From NCBI GenBank assembly GCA_963678705.1, contig OY783223.1, positions 7,224,721 through 7,288,720 on the forward strand: DNA of 64,000 bases, written 5' to 3'. Of the stretch, positions 25,380 to 47,581 are shown piece after piece. The stretch is from Panorpa germanica. Lineage: Eukaryota > Arthropoda > Insecta > Mecoptera > Panorpidae. Made by a program: the position numbers and the translations under genes. The notes under the pieces are model-generated. The model was not told the DNA's origin. It ran no database searches and saw only the letters and a list, made by a program, of their open reading frames with translations. How positions within the stretch are numbered: the first letter of the stretch is position 1; the number at the start of each line of letters is the position of its first letter.

Positions 25380-25880
25380 TAAAAATTTGACGCTCTCTGT
25401 TCCCTATAGCTCAAAATCTACTGGACCGATCTTTTTGAAATTTTGCACACTCTTTCTTTATATAAATGCCGAGGTAACGCTGTCGTTAAAATAACAAAGT
25501 TTCTGATTTTTCATGAAAAATCGGTATTTTGACTTCTAAGTCTTGTAAAAAATTTAAAAATAAAAAAAAATAAAAAACTCGACAGCGTTACCTACAGAAA
25601 CTTATCAACTAATGAAATCATTTTGGTTTTTCGATTTCAGAAAATCCAGTGATGAGTTATGAGTGACACCGCAATGTCACTTTTTTTTGTGACGTCAGCG
25701 AAGATTCACTGTCAATGCCTCATTTCTTGACATTTATTTACGAAAATTTCACGAAGTATTCTTTAAATGTTATTTTATCATGTAGTAATTATAGAAATAA
25801 TTATATATTAACTGTGTCGTCAAAAAACTTTATCGAAAATATGCATTTTAGTATCGATGATCAACTTTATCAATATATGG
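25380..25880 (+). repeat. Family E repeat copy 4, with intact inner inverted repeat
   Basis: Contains GGTAACGCTGTCG (25473-25485) and its exact complement (25580-25592), then TTTCGATTTCAG and the common 3' block. The open frame 25715-25912 is part of it. Confidence 0.7.
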
Positions 25881-26240
25881 TACAGTTTTATAGAAATTAC
25901 AAGCCTATTTGATTTACACTTTCTTAAAGCCATTCTTGCCACAAAAGATATTTTTAAAATTTCAAGAGAACATAATCAGAGTAGCACACAATAATGAAAA
26001 ATATCTAGTAAACCACTATAGTCTAAATCACGAGAGTTCGGCGGCGGCTATAATACGATAATGAATTTTATCTTATTCGTTTCTATATACATTATAGAAA
26101 AATAAGTGAGTCAGTGCTTTTTAGTTATATCGGTAGTTTATACCCCACAACTTGTTTTAAGTATGAGTCCCCGCCGAACTCTCGTAATTTGAACTATACC
26201 AACAATTTTGCAGTCAAATATATTTAAAAAAAAGACTCAC

Positions 26241-36610
<10,370 letters not shown>

Positions 36611-36800
36611 TACACACAATAATTAAACGACACAATAACACTTTTTAATTTATTGAATATATTTATATTTAATCACAATTTTTATTTTCATTTCTCCGTA
36701 CTATCTATATTCACTGAATGATCGCCATGTTGTGAATTTAGTAAAACGACGGTGGAGGGGATAGAGTCGCAATTAAGCGCATGCCTGGAAATAGATGCAA
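36611..36800 (-). promoter_or_regulatory. Ogt: Ogt 5' UTR and probable promoter region
   Basis: This sequence lies directly upstream of the Ogt start codon. About 36720-36790 is less AT-rich than its surroundings and has CpG-containing blocks, including GCGCATGC at about 36778. No TATA box or clear initiator was seen, as expected for a broadly expressed gene. The transcription start is not determined. Confidence 0.35.
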
Positions 36801-37879
36801 TTAATTATATTAGTATTTTAATTTTAATATTAGTATAAATGATATATCAGTAATAGCAGCTGCTGATTAATATTTTATTGCTTTCTTACGTAAAGAGTAT
36901 CATATTACTTTTTAATAATAGTTATTTATATAGTATTTAAAGTTGCAGAACTTTGGGTTCGAGGCTACAAAAATCCCTTCCAATATATAAATTTACTACA
37001 CCGGATATTACGACTGCAACCGGCTTTACAAATTAAATAAGTTTACCTAAAAATATATATATCTTTTAATTACCAGAAATATTATATAGTAAAGTACATA
37101 ACAAAAGAACTCTGATAGCTTTAATTGATCTTCGAAAATGCAATTTCGTTTAAGTTAAAAATCGCAACATCATTATTTATAAAAGTTATGCAGAGCCATC
37201 TATACATTATTTTATATATTATTTAGAAATATTATTTGTGTAATTCGATTCTTAGATAATAATTATCTGAATATAAAATATTATTATCATTAATTATAAT
37301 TAATATATTTGCAAGCTTTAATGTAATCGTAGTTTCTTAATTTACAAAAACGAAATGTGATTTAATTTGTAGTCAAATTTACAAAACCTTTAGGGTTGTT
37401 TCTTAGATAAATAACTCTTGTCTTTCCGAAAAGTAATAACAGATTTATAATGAAAGAAAAGTCAATTTAAAACTAATGATATGTGGATTTACTTAATTAG
37501 TTTAATGTATCCTTATACCTAGCCTAAATATATACATATTAAAATACTGGTTATCACGCCTAGAATGCTGCAACTTATCTTGCACTTGTGTTCCATCATG
37601 CAATCTAATATGAAGTGGTTTTTTAGCTCAGTGAATATATTTTTAAATCAAACAAGAATTAATTCTAATGTTCCTAATCACACTTTTAAATCTTTGATAA
37701 TTCAACATGAAGAAGATGGCGCTACTGTACACTGAGATAGAAGTTTTATCCATTGTAGATTTTTAACTTTGTGTCCACATCTCAAAAAGCAAAAATTAAA
37801 AAATTCAAACACAAAATAGTAGTTCACAGGAACATATAAATTGTTGATTACCTATTGTATAATAATCTAGCTAGTCCTA
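36800..37879. other. No gene seen upstream of Ogt
   Basis: AT-rich intergenic sequence between the Ogt 5' end and a family A copy; nothing recognised. Confidence 0.55.
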
Positions 37880-38434
37880 CATATTGATAAAGTGGGTTAC
37901 TAGAACCTCAAATGTTCAATTGTTATTAATAACTCCTTATATGTTAAGAGATATTAACAATTAAAAAAGTCATTTTGTATCTTTAATTATTAAAGGGATT
38001 CAACGTTGTACAACATTCCAACTGCATGTGACATCACAACCGCTGCCAACCTTACAGCTCATAAATCTCTGCTATATATATTTATATATCAAAATATCAA
38101 ATATTATTTACAGCTATTTCAAGGAACAATAAAATTTCAATATTATGTCTGCCGTAATAGGGTTAAATAAAATAAAAACTTATTATTTTATGACATTACT
38201 TGATTATTTCGACTACCAACAGCTACAAAACATTACCACAGCACTGACCTACAAACGACAAATGGTCGACCATCTCTAGCGCTAAAACTACAATTCAAAC
38301 TTTTAATTGCTATATCTCCGTCAACATTTAGATATTTAATAAAATAGACACGCCAATACACATTTATTAGCATCAATTTCAATCAACATTTGACCACAAA
38401 AATCGACCACTGAAAAATGAGGACACAAGCCCAT
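37880..38434 (-). repeat. Family A copy 4, one end truncated
   Basis: Reverse-oriented; starts inside the element at ATATTGATAAAGTGGGTTAC and ends with the intact terminus GGACACAAGCCCAT. It has the GCTGCCAACC sub-type. Confidence 0.72.
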
Positions 38435-39019
38435 TATTAAAGGGATCCAACGTTATAGAAAATGATAATGCATGGTTCTTCGCTTCACAACATAAAGTAT
38501 TATATTACAAGGGTTGTGAAAAAGAATAAATAATCTCCAATCTGTAATCACGAACTATGTTGCATGAACAGTCGTACTCGAACACACATATGGGGACGTA
38601 GACAACTTCGGAAATATGTAGAGAAATAAAATGAAATTAAAATCGAATTTAAAGCTGATGTCATCGTGCAAAAGGTTCTTGATGGGTAAATATTGAAATA
38701 TAAATATTGTACCTCCTCCCAGTGCTTCAGATAATGGTTATTTCAGTTAGGAGTGTACTTTATTTCACAGGAAGCCATGTGCATTGAAACGCAGTTGTTC
38801 AAACGAATCGAACCGAGTTGCAAACAGCCATTGTATGCAGCTGCAGTATTCCTTGCTTCGTATGTTACATGAAATTGTTTGATTTTTTAGATAATATTTA
38901 AAAAAAACATAAAATCACCATATTATTAAATGCGGGCTTGTTTTGTACGTTATTTATTATATCTATTAACCTTCAATAATTCTTTAAACAATTATCTCTT
39001 TTATTATAAACATTACAAA

Positions 39020-39990
39020 TAAGTTGCGAGAATTCTTGGGCCCCTATGCAAAACATGTCATAGCTCTAGCGTATGGGTTTGTGTCCTCATTTCTTAGTGG
39101 TCGATTTTTCAATTGTTGATTGAAATTGATGTTAATAAATGTGTATTGGCGTGTCTATTTTATTAAATATCTAAATATTGACGGAAATATAGCAATTAAA
39201 AGTTTGAATTGTAGTTTTAGCGCTAGAAATGGTCGACCATATTTGTATGACGTGAAATGCATTTTAACGTCAGTTATTTGTTGAGTAGGTCAGTGCGGTG
39301 GTAATCTTCTGTAGCTGTTGGTAGTCGAATAATCAAGTCATGTCAAAGAATAATAAGTTTTTATTTTATTTAACCCTGCACAATATTGAAATTTGAGTGT
39401 TCCTTGAAATAGCTGTTAATAATATTTGATATTTTGATATATAAATACATAAAGCAGAGATTTATGAGCTGTAAGGTTGGTAACCTTACACAAGAATTGT
39501 GATGTCACATGCTCTTGGAATGTGTACAACGTTGAATCCCTTTAATAATTAAAGAGACAAAATGACTTTTTTAATTGTTAATATCTCTTAACATATAAGG
39601 AGTTATTAAAAAATAATTGAGCATTTGAGGTTCTAGTAACCTACTTTATCAATATATAGTACACTTTTGTAGAAATTAAGACACAGGACACAAGCCTATT
39701 GAACAACAGTCATTCGGTTACTGATTGAAATACTGAATCATCCTCTGATAACTCTCTTGCAGCAACAAACAATCTGCGGTTAATGTTCTTTTCGATGTAT
39801 GGATGAAGCATTCTACGTCTGATTCGTCGTAAAAGCGTATGCTATAATCACATCTTCTTTATCACTTGACATTTTCCCAATGAAAAAACGTGCTTTCTCA
39901 ATGCTAAACTTCAGAGAAATTACCCTATTTGCTTGTGGACAGAACTGTTTCCACGATTTGCTTCCACAGTCTGTCACCGAACTGATATAA
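39020..39990 (-). pseudogene. PIF/Harbinger transposase remnant split by a family A element
   Basis: The minus strand at 39703-39905 repeats the coding remnant of 45807-46000 (SEDDSVFQS block and HPYIEKNINRRLF), with deletions near the Arg-rich part. The left flank 39030-39070 (GCAAAACATGTCATAGCTCT) matches the reverse of 46050-46075, so both sides belong to the same Harbinger-derived unit. A family A copy (39073-39699) separates them. Confidence 0.62.
39073..39699 (+). mobile_element. Family A copy 5, inserted in a Harbinger remnant
   Basis: Full-length 627-bp copy with ends ATGGGTTTGTGTCC and GGACACAAGCCTAT. It has the sub-type with the internal palindrome GTAAGGTTGGTAACCTTAC. Confidence 0.77.
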
Positions 39991-40589
39991 CTGAAGTAAA
40001 ATTATTTATGGCGCTAAATTTAAATTTAAATAATTTTTAAATCTACAAATGTCACAACTAATTTCGGAGACAAAGAAATTATGTTGGGGGCACTATTTTT
40101 ACGAGCCAGCCGCCATCTTTCAAGAAATTAGCTACTGCTAAAGCACCTGCATGTACTTTCTTAGTACCCCGGGTGTTTTCATATGAACTTACATAAATAA
40201 AAATAAGATTAACATATATTTTCAATGCTATAAATAAATATATATATTGGGGGCTTCATAAATATCATCTGGTTCGGGGGAGCGATTTATCTGATACACC
40301 CCACCTTGTTTTAAGTGTTTCCTGTTTTAACAATGGTTGTTATGCATCAAGTTCCGGTCTGGTATTTAAATATCTCATTTTTGTACAATCTAGTTCAACA
40401 AAATTAATACTAAATATAAAATTTTACATTCTTTTTAATATGAAACTTTAAACCCGATTCTTTTCAAAATGGTAGAGTATTTGCATTATACATTAGTCTA
40501 TTCTTCTAAATTTTTTCGTTGTTTATCACTGTAGAAGCATTGCACTAATTTGATTTGTTTGTTTTGTACCTACGTGATAAACCAATATG

Positions 40590-40821
40590 TTTAGTGGTCG
40601 ATTTTTCAATTGCTGATTGAAATTGATGATAATAAATGTGTATTGGCGTGTCTATTTTATTAAATATCTAAATGTTGACGGATATATAACAATTAAAAAT
40701 TTGAATTGTAGTTTTAGCGCTAAAAATGGTCAGCCATATTTGTATGACGTGAAATGCATTTTAACGTCAGTTATTTGTTGAGTAGGTCAGTGCTGTGGTA
40801 ATGATTTGTAGCTGTTGGTAG
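40590..40821 (+). repeat. Family A fragment
   Basis: Internal piece from TTTAGTGGTCGATTTTTCAA to GTAGCTGTTGGTAG; both ends are missing. Confidence 0.7.
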
Positions 40822-43084
40822 TTACTATTGTTATGTCACAAAACATCCGTTTCAACATAGATCGACGTCAGTGCACGGGTTGTATGCATATATTTAGATA
40901 GTTCCAACCTTCAAACGATATGTGATAAAATTTCATAACAATACGACCATTACTTTATGAGGTACAGTAGTTTTAGTGACGCTACTTCAGTAAAAATCTG
41001 AATTTCGTAAATTCGCTAACACTTGTCAAGCCATTGCTCTGCTTGAACGGTATTACCACATATTTTGTCATAAAATATGGCCCAATAGTATGCAGATGTG
41101 ACAACCCAGTAAACAATTTGGTGAAGTGCTCTATTCGGTGAAGTTCGAGTCACTCGTACAATTCTATTCTAACGCTTTACAAGTTCTCTACCTGTCACAG
41201 ATTTTGTATTAGTTGTTAGAATTTTTTCATAATAATATTCTTTCTTTTTCCAATATCATTCATTACGTATTTCTGTTTCTTTCCTACATGGATATATTTT
41301 TTTTAAGTTCACTTTCATCTCATTTATTCCAAAGTGAGAGAGAAACGAGATGCGGTTAGACAAGTAAAATATATTTTTCACCGTTACACTTGTATACTTG
41401 TACAGTATTTCATTCAGGACAGTATGTTTAAAGTATATGCTATCCTTTTTCAACAAATAATTCTTTAATGGTAATAGACAGACGCTTTCTCCCGCAATCC
41501 CCGAATATAATGTATATAAACGAAGATAGTATCTAGCGATGGTAAGACAGAGGTTTTAAACCTAACGCAGACCTGCCGATCGTGGATTTTTGAATCACCA
41601 AAACAATGTAAAAAACTAATATAACGAGTATTGTTGAAGATGAATAATATTCATTAAAAAAATCACGATCCGTACTAAAGATAACACCTATTTATTTCTT
41701 CATTTAAATATTTATATTTTGCAGACTCTAAAAAGTAGAATTCCATTAAGTTTTATACCCCTGCTAGTGTCAAGTTTATAACTCCGGTCATAAATCATAA
41801 ACCGACTCCGCTTTTAATTCAGCAGTGAACCGTCGTTGCGATCTCTGTAGCTCATAAATAGGGCCTTTCCTATGAACGACTGAATAGAAAACGAACACGT
41901 TCCAGGCAAAAAACTCATGATATGTAATAGAAATTTAGTATAATTTACTCCAAAATTTTTACTGGGAAATGATCACTATAATAATCCAGCCTTAAATACG
42001 GTCATTTAAAAAGGTATAGCGCTCATCCAGCTTAGCGTGTTGGTGTTTTATCCACTTCTTGATTTTCTTCTGTTGCTATGGAGACAATTATCTTCATACA
42101 TAAGATATAAGTATTTTGTGATGTTGATATATCTTTCTCCTTCTCGTTCTCCTTCACCCTATCCACCCATCCTCCCATACTCCTCCTTCTACGACATCTG
42201 GTCATTGGATCTCGACGACGAATCGCCAGGCGTGTGGCAGCCGTCATGTATATGTTATTTTACTTAGTCTAGGCAGGGGTATAAAACGTTTTTACAAAAA
42301 TCAATACCGGATATTTCCTGGTATATATCTGTTTAGTAACTTAGAATTGTTAATTAATTAAGTTTGGACTACAAAAAGTGAATAACGCATATACTATAGC
42401 AATTTTTCGTAACACTTCTGAAGACATGCACTCTAAGACCACTGACTTCTTTTCTATAAAACTGTACTATATATTTGTTTGCGGAGTTTGGACCTTATAG
42501 AGATCTATAGGCTGGCTAGGGCGTATCCAAGTTCTCGAACGGCAAATGTCGCTCAGTTCCTTTCAATAGCTTAGTGGGCGCACAATTTTGTTGTGAAGGA
42601 CCTTTTAACTATTAACTAATTAATAGTTATTTTTTATTTATATCAAAAGACACAGCAAAACATCAGAACTTTTTTAGATTACATTTATTTTAAAACTACA
42701 CTATTGAATTACATATAAATTGATTAAATACTTTAGTTAATAAGAATAGTAGTTACGACACTAGGTAAATGTAACTCGCGGTTTAAGTTATAAATAAAAA
42801 TATGTGTATTTTTTATTTTATGTAAATGCACCAAATGGTTAAGCGTGCTGTAGGTTTGAGTGTTGAAGCGATAAGAACGAATTAGGAACAAATGCGTAGT
42901 GTCGAAGCTTAGAGAAGTGAATCGTAAAACAAAGGATGTTTACATAAGAAATATTATGGTTTGCCCACAGAGAGCAGTGTATATGAAAACAACTTGGTAT
43001 AAAATATAAATGAATCGAGACAAAGAAATCTCAATTCTAACATTAATTAAAAATATTGATATACAAATGTGAATATTGCATGCA
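40822..43084. other. No gene seen
   Basis: Contains a small family M-like piece near 41840-41960. A less AT-rich block at 42130-42250 gives overlapping frames on both strands (42032-42267), of which neither is convincing. Confidence 0.5.
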
Positions 43085-43575
43085 GTTATAAACACACATA
43101 CAATTTTGTATAACTGTCAAACCTGTCTGACCAACTAAATTAACTAAACTTAAATTAAAACACAAATGTGAAAAGGAATGCTTAAACGAGAACGTGAAAT
43201 ATAGATTACAATATTAAATAAAAACAGTAAATTAAATATCAAAACAGTGAGTGGGAATGAGGCTTTAACTTATCGGCTGTACAAATATGATTGTGAAAAA
43301 TGTTTTCACTTCTATATTTTTCAAAAACTGACATTAAACTTCTTCTAAAAGTAGATCCTACTGCGTTTTGACAGATTGTCACATTTTGGAGGTTATAATA
43401 TAATATAGTTTTTCTTAATTTAATATTAAGTAAGGTTCTAACAAAATAAGAAAACTTAAAAAATAAATCAAATTAAAAATGGTACTGTGAATGACTACGC
43501 ATATTGCCATATGCTAAACAATTTAAATTAAATATAAAATAAATTAAAGCAATGAGTGGGAATGATACTTAATAA
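43085..43575 (-). repeat. Family B MITE copies 5, rearranged
   Basis: Two family B pieces lie next to each other. One (43085-43265) ends CAGTGAGTGGGAATGAGGCT, and the other (43290-43575) starts in the middle and ends GCAATGAGTGGGAATGATAC. The order differs from the intact element, so this is a rearranged or doubly inserted copy. Confidence 0.6.
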
Positions 43576-44071
43576 CTAGCTAATAAAAATTCAGCCTCGC
43601 AAAATCTAAAAGTAGTGGGTCGATTGACTTGACATGTATTTGTCGAAAATGTTTGTGTTTTTGGTTGCCAACATCTGAAATAAATAACTATGGTACTAAT
43701 ATCGAACAGTTGCATTTCTGTTAAACGCAGCTTCGTTAATATTGCTATCTACAGAACACAGCTCGGTCGTTGTTCGTTCAAAATGAGAAACATCTGCCTA
43801 TAGAGTTACAAAGTAACACATACTGCAGACAGTAGACACCATTGTTACTTATTTGGCTGTATAAGTATTATAAACTGGATGTAAATACACGCAGATAAGG
43901 CATGACAAAGGTATCATCGTGTTTTGCGAGAAATATTAGCACACTCTTGAATAATAAATACAAACAGTATTGGAAAGATCCACCTAGCAGTCGATATGTG
44001 ACAAATACATTTGTTGCATTGCGTACAGTCGTTATATTTGCTATTACAAACACAGATTGCTAGCTAGTGAC

Positions 44072-44933
44072 CACAGATGTGCGTTTTTCAAATATATATA
44101 CCCAAAATGCAAATACAAAATAGTAAATACCTATTTTCTATTTTGTATTTAAATATCTTTTAAGAGTATAGAATTTTATATTTTATTTGAAAACTTTTAC
44201 AAACCTATTTCATATTTGGAAAATACAAAATACTTTTTTCATTTTTGTTACTTCATAGTGTTAATCAGTAAATATTATTTTTTGAATATAAACTTAAAAC
44301 CCCACCAACATTAGCACAATCTATGGTCTAAAAGTATCTGCGCAATTGTCTTAATAATTCTAATTTAAAATGATAGATGTGCCTATTATTTTATTATCCT
44401 TTCTGTTACCCCCACCATAAGACATCTGATTTTCGTTTACCTAAATTTGTTTATCGTATTTTCTCGTTCATTATTTGTTTTACTACAAGACAATCACTCC
44501 ACTACATTCCTTACTGAAATATATATACATAAATACATATTATTTTACCTACTACCCTTAACACTTGTTCGCTTTAATCACTAAACTACCCCAATTACAT
44601 ACATATATACATATATTTTATCCTTCTACAAAATAATAATAATTCAATCGACGAAAAATGAAAGATAAATTATTTGAACAAATAATGGTATTAAAATCCA
44701 TGATATAAATAACATATATTTTATATAAATTCTGATAATTATTAAAAAAAATAACATTTATATTAGTAACATAAAGAATATTCTATTTTCTCAAAAGTAT
44801 TTTTAAAATACGTATTTTGTATTTAAATACTAACATAAAATGTATTGTTTATTTTGTATTTGAAATAGGAAAATAATGAGGTATTCGCATTTTGTATTTA
44901 AATGCTTTTGAAAAGCATTTGTGCACATCTCTG
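44072..44933. mobile_element. hAT-type MITE, 862 bp, perfect 8-bp target duplication
   Basis: CTAGTGAC is duplicated exactly at 44064-44071 and 44934-44941. The ends are CACAGATGTGCG and, inverted, CAGAGATGTGCAC, which fits hAT terminal repeats beginning CA-G. The interior is AT-rich, with many copies of TATTTAAATACTTTT-like subterminal motifs, and encodes no transposase. Confidence 0.85.
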
Positions 44934-45293
44934 CTAGTGACAATACCGTTTTTTTATATTTATTGCGCAATTACAATATATATTTTATATTTTTAGGTTA
45001 GGTTCATAACCTCACTTTACAGATACATTATTTTTACACTGTATCTCCAAATAATTCGCTATAAATAAGCAACATTGAAGTATACCTATAAAATCAGCAC
45101 CATATATAATGTATACCCCAAAATAGCGCATTATCTGCTTTGATAACAGTTTGAACAGCAAAGACGTATTGACGTCTATGATAACTGCGAAGTTGGTTTC
45201 CCTGTATTATCGTATTTTATTTGCCATTTACACGATATATTGTGTAATATATTTGTTCGAAAATAGAAGCACATTTATACTGTTTTCGATTTA

Positions 45294-45610
45294 ATGGACT
45301 TGTGTCCTATAACTTAATTTCTATAAAAGTGTACTATATATTGATAAAGTGGGTTACTAGAACCTCAAATGTTCAATTATTTGTTAATAACTCCTTGTAT
45401 TTCAGGAGATATTAACAATTAAAAAAGTCATTTTTTTCTCTTTAAGTTTTAAAGGGATTCAACGTTGGACAACATTCCAACTGCTTGTGACATCACAGCC
45501 GCTAGTTGCTATCTCTTTTATAAAACATAGCATAAAAAAGATAGCATATTCAAGATAGAACTCTGGCAAGTTTACAGGTTACCAACCTTGCAGCTCATAA
45601 ATCTCTGCTA
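45294..45610 (-). repeat. Family A copy 6, truncated
   Basis: Begins with terminus ATGGACTTGTGTCC and stops at the CATAAATCTCTGCTA block. About 80 bp of foreign sequence (near 45505-45590) interrupt it. Confidence 0.68.
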
Positions 45611-45634
45611 CTACTTACTACTTACTAAATCAGT

Positions 45635-45690
45635 TTTTAAAGACAAAAATGTTTTAAGAACTGTCTCTTTGGTGTGAAACCGGCATTAGG
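45635..45690 (-). repeat. Family G MITE terminus
   Basis: About 55 bp end in GGTGTGAAACCGGCA then TTA. This preserves the intact outer end lost from the left side of 29077-29421. It lies between a truncated family A copy and a Harbinger remnant. Confidence 0.6.
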
Positions 45691-45806
45691 GATACTGTTA
45701 ACGACAGCTTAGCCAGACGTATTCTGCATCTTAGTTCTGTCTGCAAGCAAATAGGCTCATTTCTCTGAAGTTTAGCATTGAGAAAGCACGTTTTGTCATT
45801 GGGAAA

Positions 45807-46000
45807 ATGTCAAGTGATGAAGAATATGTGATTATAGCATACGCTTTTATTAGAAGACGACGAATCAGACGTAGAATGTATTGACTTCATCCATACATCG
45901 AAAAGAACATTAACCGCAGATTGTTTGTTGCTGCAAGAGAGTTATCAGAGGATGATTCAGTATTTCAATCAGTATACCGAATGACTGTTGTTCAATTGAC
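45807..46000 (+). pseudogene. PIF/Harbinger transposase N-terminal remnant
   Basis: From the ATG at 45807 the frame reads MSSDEEYVIIAYAFIRRRRI and on to RRRMY, then one TGA where the family has a Trp codon, then LHPYIEKNINRRLFVAAREL and SEDDSVFQSVYRMTVVQL. This matches the start of PIF/Harbinger (HARBI1-like) transposases, where an Arg-rich stretch, a W-x-HP-type motif, and a D-x-x-x-F-x-x-x-x-R-M motif precede the catalytic nuclease domain. The DDE domain is absent. A sister copy is at 39703-39905. Confidence 0.72.
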
Positions 46001-46454
46001 TGCCGAGCCCGTCGTTTTTAAAAGAATATTACGTCTATGCGTCGTGCAGTACGCTAAAGCTATGACATGTTGCTGTATGTGGGCCCTTTAAGGAATCCGT
46101 CCCTTTGATAGATATAAATATAAACCAATAAATAGCCATAATATGTGGTTGAAATTGACATCAACGTTGGCACAAGGTGCGGCGCGCGTTCAAACGTGCC
46201 TACGCCCTGCGGTCGAGTATAGTGATTCTATTTGTAATTGCGTTTCAAAGTGGCAGTTCATATCGATCAGCTCCCGGGCTCATAAATTACCTGATTAATC
46301 AAAATAACTATAAATATAGACATTGTGGAAATCAATATTTTCAAATTAGTCCCATGGCAATATGAAAATCAATGGCTCCCATTTAATGATGATTTGTATT
46401 CAAAAAAAAAAAAATGTTAACCACGTTTTGAATTTTGTTATTTTAATTTTTATA

Positions 46455-47581
46455 ATAGGTTTGTGTCCTCATTTTTTAGTGGTCGATTTTTCAATTGATG
46501 TTAATAAATGTGTATTGGTGTGTCTATTTTATTAAATATCTAAATATTGACGGAGATATAGCAATTAAAAGTTTGAATTGTAGTTTTAGCGCTAGAAATG
46601 GTCGGCCATATTTTTATGACGTGAAATGCATTTTAACGTCAGTTATTTCTTGAGTAGGTCAGTGCTGTGGTAATATTTTGTAGCTGTTGGTAGTCGAAAT
46701 AATCAAGTCAAGTCAAAGAATAATAAGTTTTTATTTTATTTAACCCTGTTACGGCAGACATAATATTGAATTTTATTGTTCCTTGAAATAGCTATAAATA
46801 ATATTTTATATTTTGATATATAAATACATATAGACGACACAGTTAGGCGAGAGCAATGATGCTTGACTCTGACTACTGTGTCCCCGGGTTCGATCCCCGG
46901 GCCAGAGATATATTTTCTGGGTTTGGTAAAATCAGGTTGTGTGCAACCTAGAAATGAAATTGAAAAAAAAAATGATATTGAGAAAAATTCGACAATGAAA
47001 ATAGAAAAAGGAAAAAAGAACAGCTTTAGAAGAGATTGGAAGGAATTGGGTACATCATAGTTGAGGCGATTCCTGTGTCATATCGAGATGCTCAAATAGA
47101 AAAAAGATGCGAATGTTGAACGACGAATGAAGAGGATTGGAGAAGCACCGATGAAGGAATCTGAAAATGAAATTATGAAAGAAGCTAGGAAAAAAGAATT
47201 ATTATATATTGTATAAGTTTTATGTGTTAAAAGAAAATGTATGAAAATGTAATATTGATTTAAAAAGTGCTAATAACTACTAATAGTTGATGCACTCAAA
47301 AAATAAAATATAAAAAAAAAAAAAAATACATATAGCAGAGATTTATGAGCTGTAAGGTTGGTAACCTTACACAAGGATTGTGATGTCACATGCACTTGGA
47401 ATGTTGTCCGACGTTGAATATCTTTAATAATTAAAGAGACAATATGACTTTTTTAATTGTTAATATCTCTTAACATATAAGGAGTTATTAAAAAATAATT
47501 GAACATTTGAGGTTCTATTAACCCACTTTATCAATATATAGTACAGTTTTATTGAAATTAACACATAGGACACAAGCTCAT
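46455..47581 (+). mobile_element. Family A copy 7, split by a SINE
   Basis: Ends ATAGGTTTGTGTCC and GGACACAAGCTCAT. A 490-bp SINE (46834-47323) interrupts it; removing the SINE and one copy of its target duplication restores the family A consensus across TAAATACATATAGCAGAG. Confidence 0.8.
46834..47323 (+). mobile_element. tRNA-derived SINE with 12-bp target duplication
   Basis: AAATACATATAG flanks it at 46822-46833 and 47324-47335. The head is tRNA-like, with a perfect RNA polymerase III B box GGTTCGATCCC (46887-46897) in a CCCGG...CCGGG T-arm stem and an A-box-like TAGGCGAGAGC about 35 bp upstream. A purine-rich body and a 3' poly(A) run follow. This is the signature of LINE-driven retrotransposition. 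The open frame 46863-47060 lies inside it and is not a gene. Confidence 0.85.

Noticed and set aside
42032..42267. Overlapping 71- and 76-codon frames on both strands
   Set aside because: Low-complexity pyrimidine tract; one side is Arg-rich and the other Pro/Ser-rich, with no family signature.
46863..46905. True tRNA gene at the CCCCGGGTTCGATCCCCGGG T-arm
   Set aside because: It is the head of a SINE with target duplication and poly(A) tail; no acceptor stem closes it.
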